Positions 30,669 to 36,269 of a stretch of DNA of 36,269 nt are shown in pieces. Below the pieces are notes generated by a model. That model ran no database searches. It was not told the origin of the DNA and saw only the letters and a list, made by a program, of their open reading frames with translations. A program made the translations under genes and the position numbers. This stretch comes from a virus: the IMG/VR virus record IMGVR_UViG_3300025120_000211, positions 1 to 36,269 of that record. One strand, given 5' to 3'. Every line of letters starts with the position of its first letter. Positions within the stretch are counted from its first letter, which is position 1.

Positions 30669-32480
30669 ATGATTACAAGTAATTTAGAAGAAGCGGTTAG
30701 ACAAACAAATTTATTAGGAGAAGACGGTACAAGAATTATATGCCCTGAATGTTCGCAAGAAAGAAAAAAGAAAAACGAAAAAACTTTAAGCATAACTCAA
30801 AAAGACAATAAGTATTTATACAATTGTTGGCATTGCGGAGTCTCTGGAAGTTACAATTTAAATTTCAAACAAAAAACCCAGCAGCCAGCTGCAGCAGTTG
30901 TAAACAATAAACCAATTGCGGATAATTGGTCTAAAAACGTTGATACTGAAGCACCACAAAAAGTATTAGATTTTCTACAGAGCCGTGCACTTTCGTGGAA
31001 AGTATGTGAAGGATTAGGTGTAACATCAGCAACAAAAGGATTTAATGGTTCGGGCATAGGACAGGCGGTAGGATTTCAATATAAAAAAGACGGAGAAGTT
31101 TACGCTGTAAAATGGAGAAGTGTTGAAGGTAAAAACTTTACTCAGAGTGGTTCGGCAAATACTTTTTTTAATATTGATAACGTAACTATTGAAGACTCAA
31201 TAGTTATTTCAGAGGGAGAGTTTGATGTTTGTGCTCTTGTTGAGGCGGGAGTAAAAATTCCATGCGTGTCTGTACCAAATGGTGCTCCATTAAAAGTTTC
31301 TCATAATCAGGTATCTCCACAAGAAGACAAAAAGTTTGCTTACGTTTTTGAAGCAAAAGACATACTTGATAAATGTAATAAAGTTATATTGGCTGTAGAT
31401 AATGATTCTGCGGGTTTAGCTTTAAGTGAAGAACTTGCTAGACGTATAGGAAAAGCTAAAGTTTACCAAGTAACTTATCCTGAAGATTGTAAAGACGCAA
31501 ATGATGTTTTGATTAAACACGGTGCAGAGAAATTAAAAGAAGTAATAGATAGTGCAAAACCTTTTCCAATTACAGGTCTTAACGATGCAAATTTTTATAC
31601 TGAAAGATTGACCGAACTTTATGTAGGCGGGCAGTTTAGAGGGGTTTCAACAGGCTTTGAATCATTAGATAAAATTTATACTCTAGCAACAGGTATGCTT
31701 ACTACTATCACAGGAATCCCTTCAAGTGGTAAATCACAATTCTGTTCACAGATTATGCTTAACACAGCAATTAACGAAGATTGGAAATGGTGTGTGTGTA
31801 GTTTTGAGAACCCTGTAGAAATATTGATTGCTACTATTTCTGAAATGTATGTTGGAAAAAGTTTCTTTGAAGGTGAAAATAGAATGAATGATCTGGAAAG
31901 AGAAGAAGCTTTAAAATTCGTTAACGATCATTTTGTTTTTATAGATCATATGGGTGGAGCATCAACAGACATTAAATCAATTATTGATCTCACTCAATCA
32001 AGTATACAAAGATTGGGTTGTCGTGGTCTTCTCATTGATCCTTTTAACTTCATATCATTGCCCAAAGGGGAAACAAGTGAGACTAATCAGATTAGCAAAA
32101 TGCTTACAGACTTACAGTTGTTTGCAAAGAGTTCACAGATTCATGTTTTGTTTTGTGCTCATCCACACAAGATGTACCCAGATTCATCAGGGCAAACACA
32201 AATTCCAACAGGACATCAAATTAGCGGGTCTGCAAGTTGGTTTGCGAAGACTGATCATGGAATCACAGTAGACAGATCAGACGGAGAAGGAGTAACAATT
32301 CTTAGTTGGAAGTGTCGCTTTCGTTGGTTAGGAAAGCAAGGTATGATTAAGTTAGGGTTTGATGAAAAAACGGGTAGGTATTTAGAGCAATCTACTTTTG
32401 GTATGTACGATCCAATGAAAACAAATATTGAGGTTTCAATAGATGAAGAAGAAGACGACAGTTGGCTTGATGAACTCTAA
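30669..32480 (+). CDS. Bifunctional primase-helicase, T7 gp4-like, 603 aa
   Basis: Domains in order: a zinc ribbon with C25/C28 (IICPECSQ) and C53/C56 (YNCWHCGVSG); a Toprim primase core with E182-G-E184 (VISEGEFDVC) and D244-N-D246 (ILAVDNDSAG), followed by DANDVLIKHG; and a RecA-like DnaB-type helicase with Walker A GIPSSGKS (349-356) after TGFESLDKIY. The later part (SASWFAKTDHGITVDRS, LSWKCRFRWLGKQG) is the usual T7-type C-terminal segment. It unwinds the fork 5' to 3' and makes RNA primers. The C-terminus is very acidic (EEEDDSWLDEL), like the T7 gp4 tail that contacts the polymerase. Size is close to T7 gp4 (566 aa). GAGAGAG lies upstream. Confidence 0.95.
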   Translation: MITSNLEEAVRQTNLLGEDGTRIICPECSQERKKKNEKTLSITQKDNKYLYNCWHCGVSGSYNLNFKQKTQQPAAAVVNNKPIADNWSKNVDTEAPQKVLDFLQSRALSWKVCEGLGVTSATKGFNGSGIGQAVGFQYKKDGEVYAVKWRSVEGKNFTQSGSANTFFNIDNVTIEDSIVISEGEFDVCALVEAGVKIPCVSVPNGAPLKVSHNQVSPQEDKKFAYVFEAKDILDKCNKVILAVDNDSAGLALSEELARRIGKAKVYQVTYPEDCKDANDVLIKHGAEKLKEVIDSAKPFPITGLNDANFYTERLTELYVGGQFRGVSTGFESLDKIYTLATGMLTTITGIPSSGKSQFCSQIMLNTAINEDWKWCVCSFENPVEILIATISEMYVGKSFFEGENRMNDLEREEALKFVNDHFVFIDHMGGASTDIKSIIDLTQSSIQRLGCRGLLIDPFNFISLPKGETSETNQISKMLTDLQLFAKSSQIHVLFCAHPHKMYPDSSGQTQIPTGHQISGSASWFAKTDHGITVDRSDGEGVTILSWKCRFRWLGKQGMIKLGFDEKTGRYLEQSTFGMYDPMKTNIEVSIDEEEDDSWLDEL

Positions 32481-32985
32481 CCTAATTGATATAGGTAATT
32501 CATATTTGAATCAACATTTTATAATGATGTTAGAGAAGTTAGGCACTAGCGATAAGTTAGTTAGGTCGAAAATAAAAAATCAAAACATGATTGATCTTTT
32601 GCATTTTCTAGAACTAATAGATAATTATCAACACTCTGCGGGAGAGCACTTACTTGATCTTGCTGTAAAAAGTGGATATTTTTTAAATCCAACAAGTTAT
32701 GAAGATCAGATACAAAAAAATCGCCCCCCTTCATCTACATCTAATTTTGCTTTGCGATCTTTAAAAATATTAAAGATAACTAAGATTTTAGATGAAGAGT
32801 TAGGGGAGAAATCTAATTTTGTTTTTAACGTTATTGTTTTAAACCGTCAAGTCAAAACAATAGATCAGCTTGAAGCTGTTAAGAAAGGTCTGGATGTAAT
32901 CCAACATTCTTTGGGTCTTTCGAGCCAACGGTATGTTGCTTCTGGTTTAGCTTTGCAATCTGTGGCAAAGACTGTTTCAGTATAA
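32443..32985 (+). CDS. Hypothetical helical protein downstream of primase-helicase, 180 aa
   Basis: The start is uncertain: ATG at 32443 has GAGG 9 bases upstream but overlaps the primase tail by 38 bases; ATG at 32470 would give 171 aa with a shorter overlap. The protein is mostly helical and leucine-rich (MLEKLGTSDKLVRSKIKNQN, MIDLLHFLELIDNYQ, GEHLLDLAVKSGYFL), with a basic middle (FALRSLKILKITKILDEELG). No motif is recognised. Being coupled to the helicase, it may be a replication accessory protein. Its 3' end overlaps a repressor-like gene on the other strand by 107 bases. Confidence 0.65.
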   Translation: MKKKTTVGLMNSNLIDIGNSYLNQHFIMMLEKLGTSDKLVRSKIKNQNMIDLLHFLELIDNYQHSAGEHLLDLAVKSGYFLNPTSYEDQIQKNRPPSSTSNFALRSLKILKITKILDEELGEKSNFVFNVIVLNRQVKTIDQLEAVKKGLDVIQHSLGLSSQRYVASGLALQSVAKTVSV

Positions 32986-33091
32986 ACATTATTTGACTAG
33001 ACAAACTACGGTCTGAATCTCTGGCTATGTTTTCTAGTTCTTGTTTAACTTCTTCGCTGACTCTTATTGAAATGTAAGCATCTTTTTTCAT
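32879..33091 (-). CDS. Ribbon-helix-helix (Arc/CopG-like) regulator, 70 aa
   Basis: Residues 5-45 (AYISIRVSEEVKQELENIAR, then DSDRSLSSQIMFILKQSL) have the strand-helix-helix pattern of Arc/CopG/MetJ repressors: alternating hydrophobic/polar strand ISIRV, first helix EEVKQELENIA, and second helix SSQIMFILK. Such proteins dimerise to insert a two-strand ribbon in the DNA major groove. It is the last gene of the right operon, tied to the previous one by ATGA. It could bind the palindromes in this genome, but that is speculation. Its last third lies antisense to the end of the 180-aa gene, so the two transcripts collide. Confidence 0.8.
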   Translation of the reverse strand: MKKDAYISIRVSEEVKQELENIARDSDRSLSSQIMFILKQSLPQIAKLNQKQHTVGSKDPKNVGLHPDLS

Positions 33092-33291
33092 TGTATATTT
33101 CCTGTAAAATTTAAATTATCTTTGTGTATTTCTGAACATATCTCAACAATACATTCTCCGCTTATGTTTATGCCATAATGAATATCCCATGAAGAAATAT
33201 CAAGATTAGCATGAAGCCATAAGTAAGCTTCTGGTGTATGAGGAAGGATGACGTATATATCTCCACCACCTTCTAAAGTAAAGTCACTAAT
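33088..33291 (-). CDS. Hypothetical protein, 67 aa, probable ATT start
   Basis: An open frame of 68 codons including stop, tiled between a TAA and the ATG of the regulator (ATGA overlap), contains no usable ATG, GTG or TTG at its start. AAGGAGGT, a perfect ribosome binding site, lies 6 bases before an ATT at 33291 that overlaps the previous stop as TAATT, exactly parallel to the TAATG overlaps of the two genes before it. The peptide would be (M)SDFTLEGGGDIYVILPHTPE AYLWLHANLD and so on, ending GNIQ: a beta-rich small protein. No family is recognised. The frame stays open further upstream, but only over another gene. Confidence 0.6.
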   Translation of the reverse strand: MSDFTLEGGGDIYVILPHTPEAYLWLHANLDISSWDIHYGINISGECIVEICSEIHKDNLNFTGNIQ

Positions 33292-33407
33292 TACCCACCT
33301 CCTTGTAATTTTATAATATCTAAACCTATCCCTAACGCTATTAGAACCAAAGGTATTTTTGTTAAAGCATGATACTTCCAGAAATTATTATGTACCCATT
33401 TATTCAT
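33291..33407 (-). CDS. Small membrane protein, 38 aa
   Basis: ATG overlaps the upstream stop as TAATG, with AGGAGG 8 bases before it. MNKWVHNNFWKYHALTKIPL is followed by a hydrophobic stretch VLIALGIGLDIIKL, enough for one membrane pass, then LQGGG. The codons for the final QGGG include the ribosome binding site of the next gene. Strong signals make it likely real; function unknown. Confidence 0.6.
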   Translation of the reverse strand: MNKWVHNNFWKYHALTKIPLVLIALGIGLDIIKLQGGG

Positions 33408-33517
33408 TAGCTTTCCTCCTCTGGTTTATAATATTCGCACCCTTGCTTTTTAAAAACGCAATAGTGATCAATCTCTGGGTAATGGCTCATACAAGGTTTA
33501 TCTCTAGTATCACTCAT
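33407..33517 (-). CDS. Small Cys/His-containing protein, 36 aa
   Basis: ATG overlaps the preceding stop as TAATG, with AAGGAG in front. The peptide begins MSDTRDKPCMSHYPEIDHYC and has three Cys and two His, so it might bind zinc. It is strictly tiled with its neighbours. No family is recognised. Confidence 0.6.
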   Translation of the reverse strand: MSDTRDKPCMSHYPEIDHYCVFKKQGCEYYKPEEES

Positions 33518-34518
33518 TATTTTTCTCCTTTTATTAAATAATCTTTTTCTACAACACCTATGTTTTTGTCTCCTCTAAAGTGAGGCTTAACAAACACTTT
33601 CTTACCGCTATTAAGCTGTCTTAAATGCTTTCTAACCGCATGAAATCTTTTACCATTACCTTGACCGTTGCCACCGCTACTTGAGCCACTAGCGTACAAA
33701 TCTACAGTTAAAACCTTGTGTTCCCATTTGGGTAAGGCATTCATGGTTGAAGATTTATATTTGCCAAGCTTATTGTAAGCTATTGGTTTTCTACCGCTAA
33801 CAAATTGTGTCTTGGCAAGACTCGGATAAGATAATAAAACCTGTAACCAATAAATACATTTTTTAGTAACTTTTGCCCAATCAGCAACTTGCTGAGAATT
33901 AAAATTTATGTAGTTACTGTGCTGTTTGTTTTTCTCCCATGCTCTAACTGATGAACTGTTTTTGCTATTAAAAAATGTAAACATAGGACAGGGAACATGA
34001 GCAATTTTTCCGTCATTTAAGTATTGTATGTATAAGTGTGATTTTACTATCAAGTCTCCTTCTTGTATTTCTCTTGTAAAAAGTTTTTCATTTCCAAATA
34101 AAGTTTTTTTATATTCTTCAAATTTGCCTAAATAAGATTCTGTTACGTCTTCTAAATATAATGCTGTAATACCGTCTGCAAGAGTAACTTCAACATAATT
34201 TTTTTGAAAAGGTAAAAAAGGTTTTATATCTTTCAAGACAGTATTAAAATCTTTTTCAGAAATTTCACTCATTAATTCAGCATTGATTTTAAATTTTGCT
34301 GATTGCTGTATTCCATTAGATATATCCAATAATTCATTCTTGTAATTGTTATGAAGAAAATCACTATGAGCTATAGCTTTAATTTTTTCGTGTTGTTTCA
34401 TAACATTTATTGAGTCGCCTCCTACAAAAGTTTTTTCAAATTTTGGAAAGTCATCATCCCATAATGAGGGAGCATGTATTAATTGCTGTAAAAGTTTGTT
34501 GTTTATAGTTTCATTCAT
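33517..34518 (-). CDS. Conserved phage protein of unknown function, 333 aa
   Basis: AAGGAAGA precedes the ATG, and palindrome copy 4 lies 20 bases upstream. The first two thirds are mixed alpha/beta without a recognised motif. The last 60 residues carry a pattern I know from many phage early proteins: HAVRKHLRQLNSGKKVFVKP, HFRGDKNIGVVEKDYLI, preceded by a Gly/Ser/Asn-rich linker. In other phages this ending reads RGHWR.L.SGK.VWV..H.RGD...G.V.KDY and has no known function. Its small basic module might bind nucleic acid or a ribonucleoprotein. It may be regulated by the palindrome in front of it. Confidence 0.75.
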   Translation of the reverse strand: MNETINNKLLQQLIHAPSLWDDDFPKFEKTFVGGDSINVMKQHEKIKAIAHSDFLHNNYKNELLDISNGIQQSAKFKINAELMSEISEKDFNTVLKDIKPFLPFQKNYVEVTLADGITALYLEDVTESYLGKFEEYKKTLFGNEKLFTREIQEGDLIVKSHLYIQYLNDGKIAHVPCPMFTFFNSKNSSSVRAWEKNKQHSNYINFNSQQVADWAKVTKKCIYWLQVLLSYPSLAKTQFVSGRKPIAYNKLGKYKSSTMNALPKWEHKVLTVDLYASGSSSGGNGQGNGKRFHAVRKHLRQLNSGKKVFVKPHFRGDKNIGVVEKDYLIKGEK

Positions 34519-34537
34519 ATTCTTCCTTTAGTTATTT

Positions 34538-34559
34538 AAATATTGAACGTTCAATATTT
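34538..34559. repeat. Palindromic element copy 4 (perfect 22 bp)
   Basis: Arms 34538-34548 and 34549-34559, core TATTGAACGTTCAATA as in copy 1. Read on the minus strand towards the 333-aa gene, the identity with copy 1 continues for five more bases past the palindrome (TAAATA), in the same orientation relative to the downstream start codon. Confidence 0.85.
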
Positions 34560-34670
34560 GATTGAGTTACAGACGATATATCCGTAACAGGTAATTAAAA
34601 ATCTGGTAAGCAGGACGGAGTAACTGAAAACGTTACAAAAATAATTAATTATTTTTCCTTAAAAATGTGT
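34560..34670. promoter_or_regulatory. AT-rich intergenic region with GTTAC/GTAAC motifs
   Basis: No gene is seen. It holds GTTAC at 34566 and 34632 and GTAAC at 34584 and 34620, arranged as two inverted pairs. It also holds the 14-mer ATATATCCGTAACA (34576-34589) shared with 24986-24999, and a perfect 20-bp AT palindrome (34637-34656). It could be an origin, an operator array or a promoter region; no known consensus is matched. Confidence 0.45.
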
Positions 34671-34743
34671 GGACAGATATCAGATAACGTCTGTTTTTCC
34701 CCTCGTTATCTGACTTGGTTGTGCCGATCTGTCCGTTCAGCAC
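34671..34743 (-). ncRNA. Candidate structured RNA element (long hairpin with possible pseudoknot)
   Basis: Two nested helices: GGACAGAT (34671-34678) with ATCTGTCC (34727-34734), and TCAGATAACG (34680-34689) with CGTTATCTGA (34704-34713). One side has a 1-base bulge and the other a 13-base bulge; the loop is 14 bases. On the minus strand GTGCTG (34743-34738) can also pair with CGGCAC (34726-34721), crossing the outer helix. One pair there is G-U on the minus strand but would be A-C on the plus strand, favouring a minus-strand RNA like its neighbours. It lies between the 40-aa gene and the 333-aa gene. Confidence 0.5.
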
Positions 34744-34768
34744 TAGGAGAAGGGGAGATCAATTCAAA

Positions 34769-34891
34769 TTATTCTTGATTCATGTAACCTTCATGGCAAA
34801 CTTCACAACCGCAAGTTTCTCCATTAACGTATTCAACACTTGGATTTTCACATACTTCGCAAGGATGTATTGTAATTACAAATTTTTTCAT
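34769..34891 (-). CDS. Small zinc-ribbon-like protein, 40 aa
   Basis: ATG overlaps the preceding stop (TAATG), with AAGGAG about 8 bases before it in the preceding gene. The peptide begins MKKFVITIHPCEVCENPSVE and has C11/C14, then C27, C29 and C32 in the second half (ETCGCEVCHEG), a clear two-knuckle zinc-binding layout. It resembles rubredoxin or zinc-ribbon mini-proteins. It probably binds DNA, RNA or a host protein; function unknown. Confidence 0.7.
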   Translation of the reverse strand: MKKFVITIHPCEVCENPSVEYVNGETCGCEVCHEGYMNQE

Positions 34892-35520
34892 TACGCACAC
34901 TCCTTCTTTCCCCATTCAAGATCATAGTTACTGGCACAAGTAGCACCGTAACCAACTGCCTTACTTCTTTCGTCTGTCAGCTTCCTGTTACAGAAACTAC
35001 AACTACCAGTAAGTTTTCCAAACTCCGAAGCAACCCTTGAAGGGTCGTTGCCTAATTTGGTTAACAACTCTTTCAAGTCATCTTCTACTTGTTTACCGTC
35101 TGGATAAACAAACAACTCTCCGTTAGCTGTTATTCTTCCGTAGTAAGCACTCCCATAACCGCCACCTGTTAACTGAAACTGCCCCGCATACTTTGATCTA
35201 TCAGTAGCTTTATAAATGCACAGGTCGTTACCGTTAGGCAACTTAAACCACATCTTAGGGAAGCCTTTCTTTCTGCTAATAAAAGAAACCACCCTACCCA
35301 TAGAGCCAACGTTACTAGAGTTCTTTAAGAAGTCTGGTTTGTTAGCTTCTGGATTCTCTTGGGTAGAGATAATCTTCTTAATGCAATCCCATTGCTTTTC
35401 CGATAACTCTCCTCTTTCTTTTAATTGTTTTAACACACTTAGAGAAAAGTCTTTGTTCCAACCTTTAAGCTTTCCTTCCTGTAAATACTTTCCGATCTTT
35501 TCAATCATTGATATTTTCAT
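34891..35520 (-). CDS. DUF6011-domain protein, 209 aa
   Basis: The C-terminus has GSCSFCNRKLTDERSKAVGY followed by GATCASNYDLEWGKK. This is the DUF6011 pattern (CxxCgRxLtdpxSxxxGyGpxCa), a treble-clef-like zinc-binding module of phage proteins. The centre (MWFKLPNGNDLCIYKATDRS, QFQLTGGGYGSAYYGRITAN) is beta-rich with a repeated YGR/GxxxFGRI look seen in the same protein class. The N-terminal 60 residues are helical (ERGELSEKQWDCIKKII). Known members are early phage proteins with no assigned function. The start ATG overlaps the stop of the upstream gene. Confidence 0.75.
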   Translation of the reverse strand: MKISMIEKIGKYLQEGKLKGWNKDFSLSVLKQLKERGELSEKQWDCIKKIISTQENPEANKPDFLKNSSNVGSMGRVVSFISRKKGFPKMWFKLPNGNDLCIYKATDRSKYAGQFQLTGGGYGSAYYGRITANGELFVYPDGKQVEDDLKELLTKLGNDPSRVASEFGKLTGSCSFCNRKLTDERSKAVGYGATCASNYDLEWGKKECA

Positions 35521-35717
35521 TATTCTATTGCCTCGAATGACAGGACATATCTAACTGCATCATCTAAAGATTCATGGCTAGTAAAAGTACCACTAGCCAA
35601 TCTTCTATCTTGAACTGTCCAAGAATGAGAATCGTATGCTGTAAATCGTAAGTCTAAATGTATGTCTTTTTTTGTAGACGGACATATTATCGTCATTGTA
35701 AATTTATCTATTTTCAT
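35520..35717 (-). CDS. Hypothetical protein, 65 aa
   Basis: A beta-rich small protein: KFTMTIICPSTKKDIHLDLR, then SWTVQDRRLASGTFTSHESL and DDAVRYVLSF. No family is recognised. AGGAGCAAAT precedes the ATG, and the identical sequence precedes the neighbouring gene at 35995, so the two share a duplicated or selected translation start. The stop overlaps the next ATG as TAATG. Confidence 0.7.
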   Translation of the reverse strand: MKIDKFTMTIICPSTKKDIHLDLRFTAYDSHSWTVQDRRLASGTFTSHESLDDAVRYVLSFEAIE

Positions 35718-35725
35718 ATTTGCTC

Positions 35726-35995
35726 CTATATTAAAAAATGTTTTAAAGTATTAAGTTCTTCTTCGGATATATTCATAACAGAATTAACCCAAACGCAACT
35801 TGTATCAAACCAATACTTTTCTCTATCTTTATCAAAATAATCATTATCTCCAAACTCAATACCATAAAACTCAGATAAGATTTCTCTATCGGTTATCTTG
35901 CCTTCCAAATAATCAGTTTGAGTAAAGTTATTATAGTAATTCCATTCGTCATATTCTCTTTCACCGTCTTGTATTCCTATCTTAACTATTATCAT
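35726..35995 (-). CDS. Hypothetical acidic protein, 89 aa
   Basis: Rich in Asp, Glu, Tyr and Phe: IGIQDGEREYDEWNYYNNFT, then FYGIEFGDNDYFDKDREKYW, and a final amphipathic helix (EEELNTLKHFLI). The high acidity could point to a DNA mimic or protein-inhibitor type of early phage protein, but no family is recognised. AAGGAGCAAAT precedes the ATG. It overlaps the upstream gene by 4 bases. Confidence 0.7.
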   Translation of the reverse strand: MIIVKIGIQDGEREYDEWNYYNNFTQTDYLEGKITDREILSEFYGIEFGDNDYFDKDREKYWFDTSCVWVNSVMNISEEELNTLKHFLI

Positions 35996-36240
35996 ATTTG
36001 CTCCTTTTTAAATCGTTCTAATCTTTCATACAGAAGAAAATCTTCTTCATCTTCCATATCCAAACTATCTATAAACCTCTGGAATAAATTTCCAAGCCTC
36101 GTAGGTAATTCAAATCTTCGGTAACATTTAATACAACAAATTCCGACAAACGGAAATACTGCTGTTACGTCTTCTGCTGTTCTTGTGTCGGTATCTTCTC
36201 CGCATATATCACAAGCTTCTTCTAACAAATTTATTTTCAT
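35992..36240 (-). CDS. Small zinc-binding protein, 82 aa
   Basis: CDICGEDTDTRTAEDVTAVF and GICCIKCYRRFELPTR give CxxC ... CCxxC, a zinc-ribbon layout in the first half. The second half is an acidic helix (FQRFIDSLDMEDEEDFLLYE). AGGAGCAAGAATA precedes the ATG. Frames in the last 29 bases of the window cannot be resolved, so the preceding gene, if present, is cut off. The role is unknown, but it belongs to the same operon as the other zinc proteins. Confidence 0.7.
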   Translation of the reverse strand: MKINLLEEACDICGEDTDTRTAEDVTAVFPFVGICCIKCYRRFELPTRLGNLFQRFIDSLDMEDEEDFLLYERLERFKKEQI

Positions 36241-36269
36241 TATTCTTGCTCCTAAATTAAATTTTTGAG

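Overview
The window is a continuous piece of an AT-rich (roughly 30% GC by eye) tailed double-stranded DNA phage genome. It contains no rRNA, tRNA, CRISPR array or insertion sequence that I can see. Genes are tightly packed with TAATG and ATGA overlaps. Low GC, many lysine-rich micro-proteins, a T4-type lysozyme, a GTA-type holin and large glycine/asparagine-rich virion proteins suggest a marine podovirus-like phage of a low-GC host (SAR11-like bacteria are the obvious candidate). This is inference: terminase, portal, major capsid, DNA polymerase and RNA polymerase lie outside the window.

Layout. (1) 1-7447, + strand: C-terminal S74 chaperone of a tail fibre or spike, then about ten small basic proteins (HNH-like, DUF5872-like), a staphylococcal-nuclease homologue, two large proteins with signal peptides (363 and 740 aa), a small membrane protein and a 3-TM holin, closed by a probable terminator. 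(2) 7527-24701, + strand: lysozyme, virion proteins of 620, 67, 112, 979, 163 (GNAT-like), 342 and 433 aa, then a 2848-aa protein. That giant carries an HExxH peptidase-like segment, an ART-like segment, a zeta-toxin-type P-loop kinase and a C-terminal LPD38-like segment, the layout of a phage polyvalent protein delivered into the host. (3) 24702-25136: hairpin-rich junction with a 46-aa gene and a strong terminator that also resembles parS. (4) 30173-24723, - strand: early/recombination operon behind a near-consensus sigma70 promoter. It encodes a Cas4/RecB-like nuclease with four cysteines, a DUF1071-type single-strand annealing protein, an SSB-like protein with an acidic DEDVPF tail, an HNH nuclease and a Mom-like GNAT protein that may modify DNA. 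(5) 30282-32985, + strand: three genes centred on a T7 gp4-like primase-helicase. (6) 36240-32879, - strand: small zinc-binding and unknown proteins ending in a ribbon-helix-helix repressor.

Features worth attention: four copies of a palindrome with core TATTGAAYGYTCAATA, three of them just upstream of start codons; two genes that appear to start at ATT behind excellent ribosome binding sites; a pseudoknot-capable RNA element near 34.7 kb; and at least ten genes of 23-59 codons that a routine length cut-off would miss.

How the parts fit: the lysis genes, virion proteins and giant ejected protein form the late + transcript. The right half forms early transcripts for replication, recombination and DNA modification. 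The repeated palindromes lie in both halves and could be a shared operator or RNA-processing signal that coordinates them.
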